Part shown: positions 42,434 to 50,437 of the stretch, one piece after another
Position numbering within the stretch: position 1 is the first letter of the stretch
Layout: each line of letters opens with the position of its first letter
Source of the DNA: Bacillus sp. AZ43
Lineage (GTDB): Bacteria > Actinomycetota > Actinomycetes > Mycobacteriales > Geodermatophilaceae
Assembly: GCA_004570425.1 (NCBI GenBank)
Contig: SPQJ01000005.1
Span: 105,474-169,473, forward strand
Length of the DNA: 64,000 nt
Reading direction: 5' to 3'
Notes under the pieces: model-generated
The model's input: the letters and a program-made list of their open reading frames with translations, nothing else
Told to the model about the DNA's origin: nothing
The model's database searches: none
Program-made: the position numbers and the translations under genes

Positions 42434-43306
42434 TCAGAGGCCGCCCGGGGCGCGGCCGTCGCCCGCCGAGGGTGGGGCACCGTAGGTCGATGTCGTTCCG
42501 GCCGACAAGGCCGCTTTCCGTTGGGCGGAAGGGCCCGCCTCGGCCCGGTCGAGCGTCCGGGAGATCCCCCGGGCCGCGGCCCGGACCCCCGGTGTCATCG
42601 TGCGGACGGCCGCCGGCGAGCTGCCCCGGACGACGACCGACAGGGCCGCCACGACGTTCCCGCGCACCTCGACCGGTGCGGCGACCGAGACGGCGTCCGT
42701 GGTCACCTGCCGGTCGCTGATCGCCACCCCGGTCCGGCGGACCTCGGCCAGCACCCGGCGCAGCTGCCGCGGGTCGGTGAGGGTGTAGGCCGTGTAGCGC
42801 TGCAGCGGCCGGGTCAGCACCCGCTCCTGCACCTCCAGCGGCGCGTGCGCCAGCAGGACCAGCCCCACGCCCGTCGGTGGCAGCGCGAACCGGCCGCCCA
42901 CCTGGGTGAGCACCGCCACCGAGTCGCGCGACGCGAACCGCTCGACGAACACCACCTCGTCGTCGTCGCGGACGGCCAGCTGCACGTTCTCGTGCGTGAC
43001 CTCGTACAGGTCCTCCATGAACGGCAGCGCCGCCTCGCGCAGGCCCAGCCCGCGGGGCGCGAGCGCGCCGAGTTCCCAGAGCCGCAGCCCGATCCGGTAC
43101 CGGCCGTCGTCCCCCCGTTCGAGGGCGCCCCAGGCGCAGAGCTCGGCGACCAGCCGGTGCGCCGTGGACAACGGGACGGCGACGGCGCGGGCGATCTCCG
43201 ACAGCGTCAGCGCCGGGCGGTCCCGCGTGAACACCCCCAGCACGGCGAGCACCTTGCCGCCGGCCGTGCGCCGGCCGGTCAGAGCTCGAGCACCAGCCTC
43301 GGGCAC
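42434..43306 (-). CDS. IclR-family regulator of the vanillate region
   Basis: 290-residue IclR protein with an HTH around ALTLSEIARAVAVPLSTAHR (about 33-52) and an effector domain (FALPPTGVGLVLLAHAP, VAISDRQVTTDAVSVAAPV). A ~35-residue Gly/Pro/Ala-rich C-terminal tail is unusual. It is visibly paralogous to the IclR gene at 57347 (shared TAHRL, GRYxIG, LWELG and VERF/I motifs). I chose the GTG at 43306, which overlaps vanB by 28 bp. Likely controls vanA, the vanillin dehydrogenase and neighbours through TTCCG-N5-CGGAA sites. Confidence 0.8.
   Translation of the reverse strand: MPEAGARALTGRRTAGGKVLAVLGVFTRDRPALTLSEIARAVAVPLSTAHRLVAELCAWGALERGDDGRYRIGLRLWELGALAPRGLGLREAALPFMEDLYEVTHENVQLAVRDDDEVVFVERFASRDSVAVLTQVGGRFALPPTGVGLVLLAHAPLEVQERVLTRPLQRYTAYTLTDPRQLRRVLAEVRRTGVAISDRQVTTDAVSVAAPVEVRGNVVAALSVVVRGSSPAAVRTMTPGVRAAARGISRTLDRAEAGPSAQRKAALSAGTTSTYGAPPSAGDGRAPGGL
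42516..42530 (-). promoter_or_regulatory. TTCCG-N5-CGGAA motif upstream of the vanillin-type dehydrogenase
   Basis: TTCCG-TTGGG-CGGAA, inside the 3' end of the IclR coding region and 143 bp before the dehydrogenase start. Same half-sites and spacing as the copies at 45776 and 48092. Confidence 0.45.
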
Positions 43307-44241
43307 GCCGCCCGGGACACGCAGATGAACATCGTGTCGTTGGCCTGCTGCTCCGCCGGGGTCAGCAGCGAGTCCCGGTGGTCGACCTCTCCCGACAGCA
43401 CCGCCGTTTCGCACGTTCCGCACGTCCCTTCCGTGCACGAGGACAGCACCGCGATGCCGGCCTCCTCGACGACCTGCAGGACAGACTTCTCCGGCGGGAC
43501 GGTCAGCGACAGCCCGCTGAGGCTCAGCTCCACCTCGAAGGCGTCGGTGAGCACCGGCTCGCCGACGTCCTTGGGGGCGAAGCGCTCCAGGTGCAGCGCG
43601 CCCTCGGGCCAGGCGCCGCAGCGCTGCTCGACCGCGACCAGCAGCGGCTCGGGGCCGCAGCAGTAGACCAGCGTGTCCGGTCGCGGGGTGCCCAGGAGCG
43701 CGTCCAGGTCGATCAGCCCGACCTCGTCCTGGGGATGCAGGGTGACCCGCTGGCCGGCGGCCTCGTCGAGCGCCTCGAGGAACGCCATGGAGCGGCGGCT
43801 GCGGCCGCCGTAGTGCAGCTCCCACTCCGCGCCGGCCGCGTCGGCGGCGTCGATCATCGGCAGGATCGGCGTGATCCCGATCCCGCCGGCGATGAAGAGG
43901 TACCGCGGCGCGGGCACCAGCGGGAAGTGGTTGCGCGGCCCGCGGACGTCGACCTCGGCGCCCTGGAGCAGCGCGTCGTGCACGTGCGCCGAACCCCCGC
44001 GGCTCTCCGGTTCCCGGAGGACGGCGATCCGCCAGACCGAGCGGTCGGCCGGGTCGCCGCACAGCGAGTACTGGCGGGTCAGCCCGCCGGGCAGCCGGAG
44101 GTCGACGTGCGCGCCCGGCGCCCAGCCCGGCAGCTCGCGGCCGGACGGGTCCCGCAGGTCGAGGACGACGACGCCCTCGGCGCCGTCGGTCCGCCGGTCG
44201 ACCTGGAGCGTCAGGTCCACCTCGTCGGAGGTGCTGTGCAC
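43279..44241 (-). CDS. vanB: Vanillate O-demethylase reductase VanB (PDR/VanB family)
   Basis: 320-residue phthalate-dioxygenase-reductase-type protein that passes electrons from NADH to the VanA oxygenase. It has an FMN-binding part (GGLTRQYSLCGD, about 52-63), an NAD part (YLFIAGGIGITPILPM, CCGPEPLL) and a C-terminal plant-type [2Fe-2S] domain with SCTEGTCGTCETAV and a final Cys in FICVSRA. The GTG at 44241 follows AAGGAGAGCC. Between it and vanA lies a small 95-residue gene. It overlaps the IclR start by 28 bp. Confidence 0.9.
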   Translation of the reverse strand: MHSTSDEVDLTLQVDRRTDGAEGVVVLDLRDPSGRELPGWAPGAHVDLRLPGGLTRQYSLCGDPADRSVWRIAVLREPESRGGSAHVHDALLQGAEVDVRGPRNHFPLVPAPRYLFIAGGIGITPILPMIDAADAAGAEWELHYGGRSRRSMAFLEALDEAAGQRVTLHPQDEVGLIDLDALLGTPRPDTLVYCCGPEPLLVAVEQRCGAWPEGALHLERFAPKDVGEPVLTDAFEVELSLSGLSLTVPPEKSVLQVVEEAGIAVLSSCTEGTCGTCETAVLSGEVDHRDSLLTPAEQQANDTMFICVSRAACPRLVLEL

Positions 44242-44314
44242 GGCTCTCCTTCTCGGCCTCGCTGCAGGGGCCCGCCGCCAGCGTGCGAGCGGTGGGGGGC
44301 AGCGGGGTCCTTCG

Positions 44315-44602
44315 TCAGGCGGGGACGGGGGTGCGGGACCGCTCGCGGGCCCGCAGAACCGCCGGGTCGGACACCAGGTGCGCGGGCGGGGGCGGCAGGA
44401 CGTCGGGCACCACGGGCTCCCCCGGCCCGCCGGCCGGGTGGTCGGGGTGCGCGAGCAGCCACTCCCACATGGCGATCGGGTCGTCGGCCTCCGCCTCGGC
44501 GCCGCAGTGGCACAGCCCCCGGAGACGGTCGGAGCCCGGCAGCCAGTTCACCCGCAGCACCCGCTCGCCGCCGAGCACCTCACGGGGTGGCGGGAGGGTC
44601 AT
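44315..44602 (-). CDS. 95-residue protein between vanA and vanB, unknown function
   Basis: Small soluble protein, MTLPPPREVLGGERVLRVNW at the start, then GLCHCGAEAEADDPIAMWEW and HPDHP, with a Pro-rich C-terminus. The CHC pair plus nearby histidines could bind metal, but this is not established. It starts at 44602, 11 bp after the vanA stop, and ends 73 bp before the vanB start, so it is in the vanillate demethylase operon. I do not recognise a family. Confidence 0.55.
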   Translation of the reverse strand: MTLPPPREVLGGERVLRVNWLPGSDRLRGLCHCGAEAEADDPIAMWEWLLAHPDHPAGGPGEPVVPDVLPPPPAHLVSDPAVLRARERSRTPVPA

Positions 44603-44613
44603 GCCTGCACCGC

Positions 44614-45705
44614 TCACCTGCCCGCACCCGCCGGAGTGCGCGCGGCGGGCACGCTCGCGGCCGTGGCCCCGGAGCTCTCCTCGGCCAGCCGGGCGATCAG
44701 CCGCCGGGCGGCCAGGCCGCCGGTGTCGATGTTGATGGAGAGCTCCTGGTAGCCGTCCGGCTCGCCGGCGAGCACCTGCTCGAGCACGTCGAGCGCCACG
44801 ACGTCCTGCAGGACGACGGTGCGGTTGCTCTCCCGCAGGAAGTCCGAGACCTCCTCGTCGTCGAGGGCGAAGTCCCGCGCCACCGCCCAGAAGTCGTGCG
44901 TGGAGTTCTCGGTCTCGGGGGTGATCGCGTAGACGACCTCGACGTGGAAGGCGTCCGGGTCGGTGCCGTCGTCGTTCGGGAGGACGCCGACCGGGGCGAT
45001 CCGGCTGTGCAGCTTGTAGAGGCAGGGCGGCGTGAACTCGATGTCCTGCCAGCGGGTGATCCGGCCCTGGATGCCGGTGCTCTTGGCGTAGAAGGGCGGG
45101 CACTCGGCATCGGCCATGTGCCGCGAGACGTAGACGATGCCGGCTTCCTCGTCGACCTCGGTGGTGATCGGGGTCTCGGCGACCTCGGGGGTCCCGATGT
45201 AACCGCCGTGCAGGTAGGTCTCGTGCGACAGGTCCATGAGGTTGTCGACCAGCAGGCTGGCCCGCGCGGCGAGCGGCTCCATGCCCGACACCGCCGTCCA
45301 GCCGTCCATGTCCAGCCACGGCGCCCTCGGGATGCGGGTGCTGTCGGCCCGGTCGGGGTCGCCGATGAAGACCCAGACGAAACTGTCCTGCTCGACGACG
45401 GGATAGGCCTTGAGCCGGGCGGTGCGCGGGACGCGGGTCTGGCCCGGCACGGCGACGCAGACACCGTCCGCGCCGTAGGTGAACCCGTGGTACCCGCAGA
45501 CGACCGTGTCGCCGACCAGGTGGCTGGGCGACTCCGACAGCGGGAAGCGGCGGTGCACGCACCGGTCGCTCATCGCGGTCACCTCGCCGGCCTCCGTGCG
45601 CCAGAAGAGGATCGACTCGCCGCAGATGGTCCGGCTGAACAGCTCCCGCCCCACCTCGCGCCCGTAGGCGGCCACGTACCACTGGTTGCGGACGATCGAC
45701 GTCAT
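44614..45705 (-). CDS. vanA: Vanillate O-demethylase oxygenase VanA (Rieske)
   Basis: 363-residue Rieske non-heme iron monooxygenase that demethylates vanillate to protocatechuate and formaldehyde. Rieske ligands are Cys49-x-His51 (RCVHRRFPLS) and Cys70-x2-His73 (CGYHGFTYG). The mononuclear iron site has His161 and His166 in DLSHETYLHGG. The N-terminus IVRNQWYVAAYGREVGREL is typical of VanA. The C-terminal ~20 residues are Ala-rich. It is the first gene of the vanA-(95 aa)-vanB-iclR-dehydrogenase run. A TTCCG-N5-CGGAA palindrome lies 71 bp upstream. Confidence 0.9.
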   Translation of the reverse strand: MTSIVRNQWYVAAYGREVGRELFSRTICGESILFWRTEAGEVTAMSDRCVHRRFPLSESPSHLVGDTVVCGYHGFTYGADGVCVAVPGQTRVPRTARLKAYPVVEQDSFVWVFIGDPDRADSTRIPRAPWLDMDGWTAVSGMEPLAARASLLVDNLMDLSHETYLHGGYIGTPEVAETPITTEVDEEAGIVYVSRHMADAECPPFYAKSTGIQGRITRWQDIEFTPPCLYKLHSRIAPVGVLPNDDGTDPDAFHVEVVYAITPETENSTHDFWAVARDFALDDEEVSDFLRESNRTVVLQDVVALDVLEQVLAGEPDGYQELSINIDTGGLAARRLIARLAEESSGATAASVPAARTPAGAGR

Positions 45706-45752
45706 GTGCCCTGCCTCTCCTCGCTGACCGGTGGCTGCGAGCGTGACGGTCG

Positions 45753-47027
45753 TCACCCGCCGGGTGATACCGGACTTCCGCCTGACGGAAGGCGATGTGC
45801 CGACGGACCGCCCACGGAGACCGCGCGACCGGCGACGAGCCCCGCCGCGCCGTTGACCACGGCGACCGCCACGAGGAGCCACAGGGCCGCCGCCCAGCCG
45901 CCGGTCGCCGCGTACAGCCCACCGACGACCAGCGGTCCCGCGGCACCCACCGCGTAGCCGACGAGCTGCGACATGGCCGACAGCCGCGTCACCACGTGCT
46001 CGTCGGCCGCGCGCAGGGCCACGAGGGCGAACGCGAGCGAGATCCCGGCCCCCTGCACCACTCCCCCGAGGACCACCCAGGCGAGCCAGGCGGCCGGGGC
46101 CACGAGCAGCCCGAGCGGCACCAGCCCCCAGCCGACGGCGACGGTGACCGCGAGCCCGCGCTGCCCCGCCAGCCGGGTCAGCAGCACCGGCACCAGCAGG
46201 GCGCCGGGGATGCCGAGCAGCTGGAACGCCGAGGCGGCGAAGGACGCCGTCGAGAGGGCCAGCCCGGCCTCGTCGGCCAGGAGGCTCGGCAGCCAGGCGG
46301 TGAAGGCGTAGTAGAGCGCCGACTGCATGGCCAGGACGACGGTGACCGCCCAGGCGGTCCGCGACCGCCAGACCCCCGCCGGGGCGCCGGCCCGGGTGGG
46401 AGCCGGCGGCGAGGCGGGCGCCGGGCGCGCGCCGAGCACCGCCGACCAGACCACCGCCGCGAGGACGGCGACCGACGCCCACGCGGCCAGCGCGACCCGC
46501 CAGCCCGCGAGGAGGGCGATCGGCGCGGTGAGCGCCGTCGTCAGCGCCGCGCCGGCCGCGAGCGCCGCGGTGTACATCCCCGTGACCGGCCCCGCCCGCT
46601 CGGCGAACTCGGCCTTGACGACGGCGGGCAGCAGGACGTTCCCGATCGTCATCGCCGCGCCCACGACGAAGGTGCCGGCGAGCAGGACGACCGGCCCGTC
46701 GAGGACCCGCAGCACCGACCCCGCGGCCACGGCGAGGAGGCCGCCCAGCACCGCCGCCCGGGGACCGACGCGGCGGCCCAGCCAGGCGGACGCCGGGGCC
46801 AGCCCGGCGAAGCACAGCACGGGAAGCGTGGTGAGCAGGCCCGCGGTCGTCGGGGTCAGGCCGAGCTCCTCGCGCAGCTCGGGCAGCACCGGGGCGACCG
46901 CGGCGATGGCGCCCCGCAGGTTGAGCCCCGCCAGGAGGACGGCCGCGAGGGTCCACCGCCCGGGTGCGGACCGGAGGCCCGTTCGCGACGGCGAACGGGC
47001 CTCCGGTGTCGGGTCGGGAGCGGTCAC
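45753..47027 (-). CDS. MFS transporter, CynX/NimT family
   Basis: 424-residue transporter with 12 hydrophobic segments. The opening LLAGLNLRGAIAAVAPVLPELREELGL-type segment (key LNLRGAIAAVAPVLP) is diagnostic of the CynX/NimT group, whose members carry cyanate, nitroimidazole or other small compounds. The substrate is unknown; placement between vanA and the orphan binding protein suggests aromatic acid traffic. The GTG at 47027 overlaps the binding-protein stop (GTGA). Its 3' end contains the operator-like palindrome before vanA. Confidence 0.85.
   Translation of the reverse strand: MTAPDPTPEARSPSRTGLRSAPGRWTLAAVLLAGLNLRGAIAAVAPVLPELREELGLTPTTAGLLTTLPVLCFAGLAPASAWLGRRVGPRAAVLGGLLAVAAGSVLRVLDGPVVLLAGTFVVGAAMTIGNVLLPAVVKAEFAERAGPVTGMYTAALAAGAALTTALTAPIALLAGWRVALAAWASVAVLAAVVWSAVLGARPAPASPPAPTRAGAPAGVWRSRTAWAVTVVLAMQSALYYAFTAWLPSLLADEAGLALSTASFAASAFQLLGIPGALLVPVLLTRLAGQRGLAVTVAVGWGLVPLGLLVAPAAWLAWVVLGGVVQGAGISLAFALVALRAADEHVVTRLSAMSQLVGYAVGAAGPLVVGGLYAATGGWAAALWLLVAVAVVNGAAGLVAGRAVSVGGPSAHRLPSGGSPVSPGG
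45775..45791 (-). promoter_or_regulatory. TTCCG-N5-CGGAA palindrome upstream of vanA
   Basis: CTTCCG-CCTGA-CGGAAG, 6-bp perfect arms, 70 bp before the vanA start and inside the 3' end of the MFS gene. Best candidate site for the IclR regulator encoded in the same operon. Confidence 0.55.
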
Positions 47028-48010
47028 TCCTCGGGCAGCAGCCCGTCCACGTCGGCCTCCTCCTCGAGCAGGCCGTCCTCGACCATGAGCTCGCCCAGCT
47101 GCTCGATCTCCTCGCGCCGCAGGTCGGTGCCGAACTCCTCCAGCGTCACGTTCTCGACCGCCTCCGGCGGCAGCTGCGGGAGGACCGTGCTGATCTGCGC
47201 CTTGACGGCGTCGGGGTTGGCGTCGGCGAACTCCAGGGTCTCCTCCACCGCGGCGGTGAAGTCCTCGACCAGCTCCGGGTCGGACTCCATCAGCTGCGCG
47301 GACGTGAAGAACATCTGGGTCGGGTGCCCGGGCACGGACTCCTTGCTGGAGTACGTGGCGACGACGTTGCCCGCGGCCTGGAGGCTGCCGAGGAACGGCT
47401 CGGGGACCCACACGGCGTCGACGTTGCCACCCGAGAGCGCCGCCGGCATGTCCGGGAACGGCAGCTCGACGAAGGAGACGGCGTCGGGGTCGCCGCCGTC
47501 CTTGCGCACGGCCTCGCGGATGGTCAGGCCACCCATGCCGTTGAGCGTGTTCACCGCGACGGTCTTGCCCTCGAGGTCGGCGGCCGACGCGATGCCCGAG
47601 TCGGCCCGGGCCACGACGCCGTTGATGTCGCCCTCGCCCTCCGAGAGGGAGGAGGTCCAGTGCGCGATCACCCGGACGTCGAGGTCCTCACCACGGGCCT
47701 GCAGCAGCGAGACCGGGTTGCTGGTGGCGAAGTCGATCTGCCCGGCCATGACCGCGGGCAGCAGCGCCGCACCGCCCTGGCCGGTCTCGACGGTGACCTC
47801 GATGCCGTGGTCCTCGAAGAAGCCCTCCTCGATACCGGCGTAGAGCGCGGCGGTCGGCAGGATCGGCAGCATCCCGACGGTGACCTCGCGGAGCTCCCCG
47901 CTCTCGCTCGCGCCGCCCGCCTCGGACGAGCCGCCGCCGTCGTCACCTCCCCCGCAGGCCGCGAGGGCGAGCATCGAGGCGGTGAGCACCGGGATCCAGC
48001 GGCGGGTCAT
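47024..48010 (-). CDS. Orphan ABC-type substrate-binding lipoprotein (SsuA/TauA/NMT1-like)
   Basis: 328-residue periplasmic-type binding protein with a lipoprotein signal: MTRRWIPVLTASMLALAAC, lipobox Cys19, followed by a Gly/Ser-rich linker. The body follows the NitT/TauT pattern (VTVGMLPILPTAALYAGIEE, FATSNPVSLLQARG, DAVWVPEPFLGSLQAAG). No permease or ATPase gene is adjacent. The downstream gene is an MFS transporter overlapping by 4 bp. Possible ligands are aromatic acids, given neighbours and two candidate operators upstream; this is inference. Confidence 0.85.
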   Translation of the reverse strand: MTRRWIPVLTASMLALAACGGGDDGGGSSEAGGASESGELREVTVGMLPILPTAALYAGIEEGFFEDHGIEVTVETGQGGAALLPAVMAGQIDFATSNPVSLLQARGEDLDVRVIAHWTSSLSEGEGDINGVVARADSGIASAADLEGKTVAVNTLNGMGGLTIREAVRKDGGDPDAVSFVELPFPDMPAALSGGNVDAVWVPEPFLGSLQAAGNVVATYSSKESVPGHPTQMFFTSAQLMESDPELVEDFTAAVEETLEFADANPDAVKAQISTVLPQLPPEAVENVTLEEFGTDLRREEIEQLGELMVEDGLLEEEADVDGLLPEE

Positions 48011-48037
48011 GGCATCTCCGAGGTAATCGGTGAGACT

Positions 48038-48050
48038 GTCAACGATTGAC
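48038..48050 (-). promoter_or_regulatory. Palindrome upstream of the binding-protein gene
   Basis: GTCAA-CGA-TTGAC, 28 bp before the start at 48010. It shares GTCAACGA with the couR/couN operator region (48588-48596, opposite orientation), so CouR may bind here too. Confidence 0.45.
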
Positions 48051-48091
48051 TAACGGCATGATGCACGTCACACCCACGCTTGACCAGCCCC

Positions 48092-48106
48092 TTCCGTCGG
48101 ACGGAA
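48092..48106 (-). promoter_or_regulatory. TTCCG-N5-CGGAA palindrome upstream of the binding-protein gene
   Basis: TTCCGTC-G-GACGGAA, a 15-bp palindrome 82 bp upstream of the substrate-binding protein start and 14 bp past the couR coding stop. Third copy of the vanillate-region motif. Confidence 0.5.
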
Positions 48107-48119
48107 CCCGGCGCGTCGC

Positions 48120-48578
48120 TCAGCCGGGTGCCGGGGCGCCCACACCGAGCACCAGCCGACCGAGCAGATCGCGCAGGAGGTACCGCTCGGTGCCGGTCAG
48201 GCCGGTCAGCTGGGCGTCGACGGCCGAGTCGACCTCGCGGACGGCGTCGGCGCGCACGCGGCGGCCGGCGTCGGTCGCCACGACCAGCCGGGTCCGGCGG
48301 TCCGTCTCGGACGGACGCCGCTCCACCAGGCCGTTCTCGGTGAGCTCGTCGACCAGGAGCACCACCTGGCTCGGGTCGAGACCGAGCACCTCGGCGAGGT
48401 CGCGCTGGCTGATGCCGTCGTCGGCGTCGCACGCCAGCAGGAGCACCGAGTACGACCGGACACGCAGCCCGAAGGACACGAGGGCCTGGTTGCTGGCGCG
48501 CACGAACAGCCCGCTCGCGCGGGACAGCAGGAAGCCGACGTCGTCGGTCAGCGCCGCCGCGGCGGGGCGAGCCTCCAT
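48120..48578 (-). CDS. couR: MarR-family regulator, CouR-like
   Basis: 152-residue winged-helix regulator with ISQRDLAEVLGLDPSQVVLLVDEL (recognition helix region, about 61-84) and the wing ETDRRTRLVVATDAG. In Rhodococcus, CouR represses the p-hydroxycinnamate genes and is released by the acyl-CoA intermediate. Here it is divergent from an SDR/amidohydrolase/CoA-ligase/hydratase set with the same functions. The ATG at 48578 follows GGAGGTGTC and is preferred over an ATG nine codons earlier. CouR identity rests on family plus context. Confidence 0.75.
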   Translation of the reverse strand: MEARPAAAALTDDVGFLLSRASGLFVRASNQALVSFGLRVRSYSVLLLACDADDGISQRDLAEVLGLDPSQVVLLVDELTENGLVERRPSETDRRTRLVVATDAGRRVRADAVREVDSAVDAQLTGLTGTERYLLRDLLGRLVLGVGAPAPG

Positions 48579-48587
48579 GACACCTCC

Positions 48588-48621
48588 ATCGTTGACACTC
48601 TCCACGATATCGGCCTAGCGT
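48588..48621. promoter_or_regulatory. couN promoter and couR/couN operator
   Basis: Rightward TTGACA (48592-48597), an 18-bp spacer and TAGCGT (48616-48621) form a good promoter for couN. A 21-bp imperfect palindrome, ATCGTTGAC...CACGAT (48588-48608, 16 of 21 positions symmetric), covers the -35. It also overlaps a leftward -10 TATCGT (48609-48604) for couR. Confidence 0.6.
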
Positions 48622-48659
48622 CCCAGGTCATCAGACCCGAGCCCGAACGAGGGAGTTCC

Positions 48660-49568
48660 GTGGACCTGTCCGGCAAGGTAGCGATCGTCACCGGCAGCGG
48701 ACGGGGGCTCGGTCTGGCCTACGCCACCGAGCTGGCCCGGGCCGGCGCCGCCGTGGTCGTCAACGACGTCGACCCCGCCGTGGCCGACGAGGCCGTCGTC
48801 TCGATCACCGCCGCCGGCGGCACCGCCGTCGCCGAGGTGGTGCCGGTCGGCACCAGCGAGGCGGCCCAGGCGCTGGTCGACCGGGCGGTCTCGGAGTTCG
48901 GCCGGCTCGACGTGCTGGTCAACAACGCCGGCATCCTGCGCGACGCCACGCTGTGGAAGATGAGCGACGAGGACTTCGACGCCGTCATCACCACCCACCT
49001 GCGGGGCACCTTCACCTGCACCCGCGCCGCCGCGGTCCGCATGCGCGAGCAGGGCGAAGGCGGCCGGATCATCTGCGTGGGCTCCCCCACCGGCCAGGTC
49101 GGCAACTTCGGCCAGACCAACTACGCCGCGGCCAAGGCCGGCATCGTCGGCATGGTCCGCACCTGGGCGATGGAGCTGGCGCGCGCCCGGATCACCGTCA
49201 ACGCGATCGTCCCGGTGGCCGCCACCGCGATGACCGAGACCGTCCCCTTCCTCAAGCCCTACGTCGACGCCCTCAAGGCCGGCGAGCCGCTGCCGGCGTT
49301 CGCCCGGCAGCAGCTCGGCTTCGGCGGCCCGCAGGACGCCGCCGGGCTGGTCGCCTTCCTCGCCTCCGACGACGCCGCCGGGATCACCGGGCAGGCGGTC
49401 GGCATCGGCGGGGACCGCCTGGCGCTGTGGTCGCACCCCAGCGAGGTCGTCGTCGAGTTCGCCGACGGCACCGGCTGGTCGGCCGACGCGATCGCCGGCG
49501 TCTGGGCCGACAGGTTCGCGCCGTCCCAGCAGACGGTGGGCCAGCAGCTGCCGGAGTCCCCGAAGTGA
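48660..49568 (+). CDS. couN: SDR dehydrogenase, CouN-like (beta-hydroxyacyl-CoA dehydrogenase)
   Basis: 302-residue short-chain dehydrogenase. It has cofactor motif TGSGRGLG (11-18), NNAG (88-91) and the catalytic Tyr155/Lys159 (YAAAK) with Ser142. In p-hydroxycinnamate breakdown CouN oxidises the hydroxyacyl-CoA to the beta-ketoacyl-CoA. A C-terminal extension (about 250-302) beyond the usual SDR length is shared with that group as far as I can judge. GTG start after GAGGGAG. First gene of a four-gene operon with 4-bp overlaps throughout. Confidence 0.8.
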   Translation: MDLSGKVAIVTGSGRGLGLAYATELARAGAAVVVNDVDPAVADEAVVSITAAGGTAVAEVVPVGTSEAAQALVDRAVSEFGRLDVLVNNAGILRDATLWKMSDEDFDAVITTHLRGTFTCTRAAAVRMREQGEGGRIICVGSPTGQVGNFGQTNYAAAKAGIVGMVRTWAMELARARITVNAIVPVAATAMTETVPFLKPYVDALKAGEPLPAFARQQLGFGGPQDAAGLVAFLASDDAAGITGQAVGIGGDRLALWSHPSEVVVEFADGTGWSADAIAGVWADRFAPSQQTVGQQLPESPK

Positions 49569-50437
49569 CCTCCCTCGACCTCGACGCGCTGGTCGCCATC
49601 GACGTCCACGTCCACGTGCACGCCGACCAGCACGGTCACCTCGCCCTGGACGACGAGCTCAACGCCGCGGCGGCCAAGTACTTCAAGGGCGACCCGTACG
49701 ACCCCACCGTGCCCGAGATCGCGGCCGACTACCGCGACAAGAAGATCGCGGCGGTGATCTTCACCGTCGACGCCGAGGCCGCCACGGGGCACATGACGCT
49801 CTCCAACGAGGAGATCGCCGAGGCCGCCGCGCAGCACCCCGACGTCCTCATCCCGTTCGGCTCGATCGACCCGCACCGCGGCGTCGCCGGCGTCCGGGCG
49901 GCCCGGCGGCTGGTCGAGCAGCACGGGGTCCGCGGCTTCAAGTTTCACCCCAGCCTGATGGACTTCCTCCCCAACGACCGGGCCGTCTACCCGCTGTACG
50001 AGGAGCTGCAGAGCCTCGGTGTGCCGGCGCTGTTCCACACCGGCCAGACCGGCATCGGCTCGGGCCTGCCCGGGGGCCGCGGCATCAAGCTGCGCTACTC
50101 CGACCCGATGCTGCTCGACGACGTCGCCGCCGACTTCCCCGGCCTGACCATCATCATGGCCCACCCCTCGGTGCCCTGGCAGGACGCCGCCATCGCCGTC
50201 GCCCAGCACAAGGCCAACGTCTACATCGACCTGTCGGGCTGGTCGCCGAAGTACTTCCCGCCGCAGCTGGTGCGGGCGGCGAACACGATGCTGAGGACCA
50301 AGGTGCTCTTCGGCTCGGACTACCCGCTGCTGCGGCCGGAGCGGTGGATGAAGGACTTCGAGCAGCTCGACATCCGCGACGAGGTGAAGCCGCTGATCAT
50401 GAAGGAGAACGCGATCCGGGCCCTGGGGCTGCGATGA
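49565..50437 (+). CDS. couO: Amidohydrolase-2 family hydrolase, CouO-like
   Basis: 290-residue TIM-barrel amidohydrolase. The metal motif is DVHVHVH (about 14-20), with FKFHPS, LFHTGQTG, MAHPSVPW and FGSDYP providing the later strand residues. CouO hydrolyses the 4-hydroxyphenyl-beta-ketoacyl-CoA to release the benzoic acid and acetyl-CoA, a step usually done by a thiolase. Assignment depends on its place between SDR and CoA ligase genes; otherwise it would be called a decarboxylase-like amidohydrolase. GTG start overlaps the couN stop. Confidence 0.78.
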   Translation: MTSLDLDALVAIDVHVHVHADQHGHLALDDELNAAAAKYFKGDPYDPTVPEIAADYRDKKIAAVIFTVDAEAATGHMTLSNEEIAEAAAQHPDVLIPFGSIDPHRGVAGVRAARRLVEQHGVRGFKFHPSLMDFLPNDRAVYPLYEELQSLGVPALFHTGQTGIGSGLPGGRGIKLRYSDPMLLDDVAADFPGLTIIMAHPSVPWQDAAIAVAQHKANVYIDLSGWSPKYFPPQLVRAANTMLRTKVLFGSDYPLLRPERWMKDFEQLDIRDEVKPLIMKENAIRALGLR

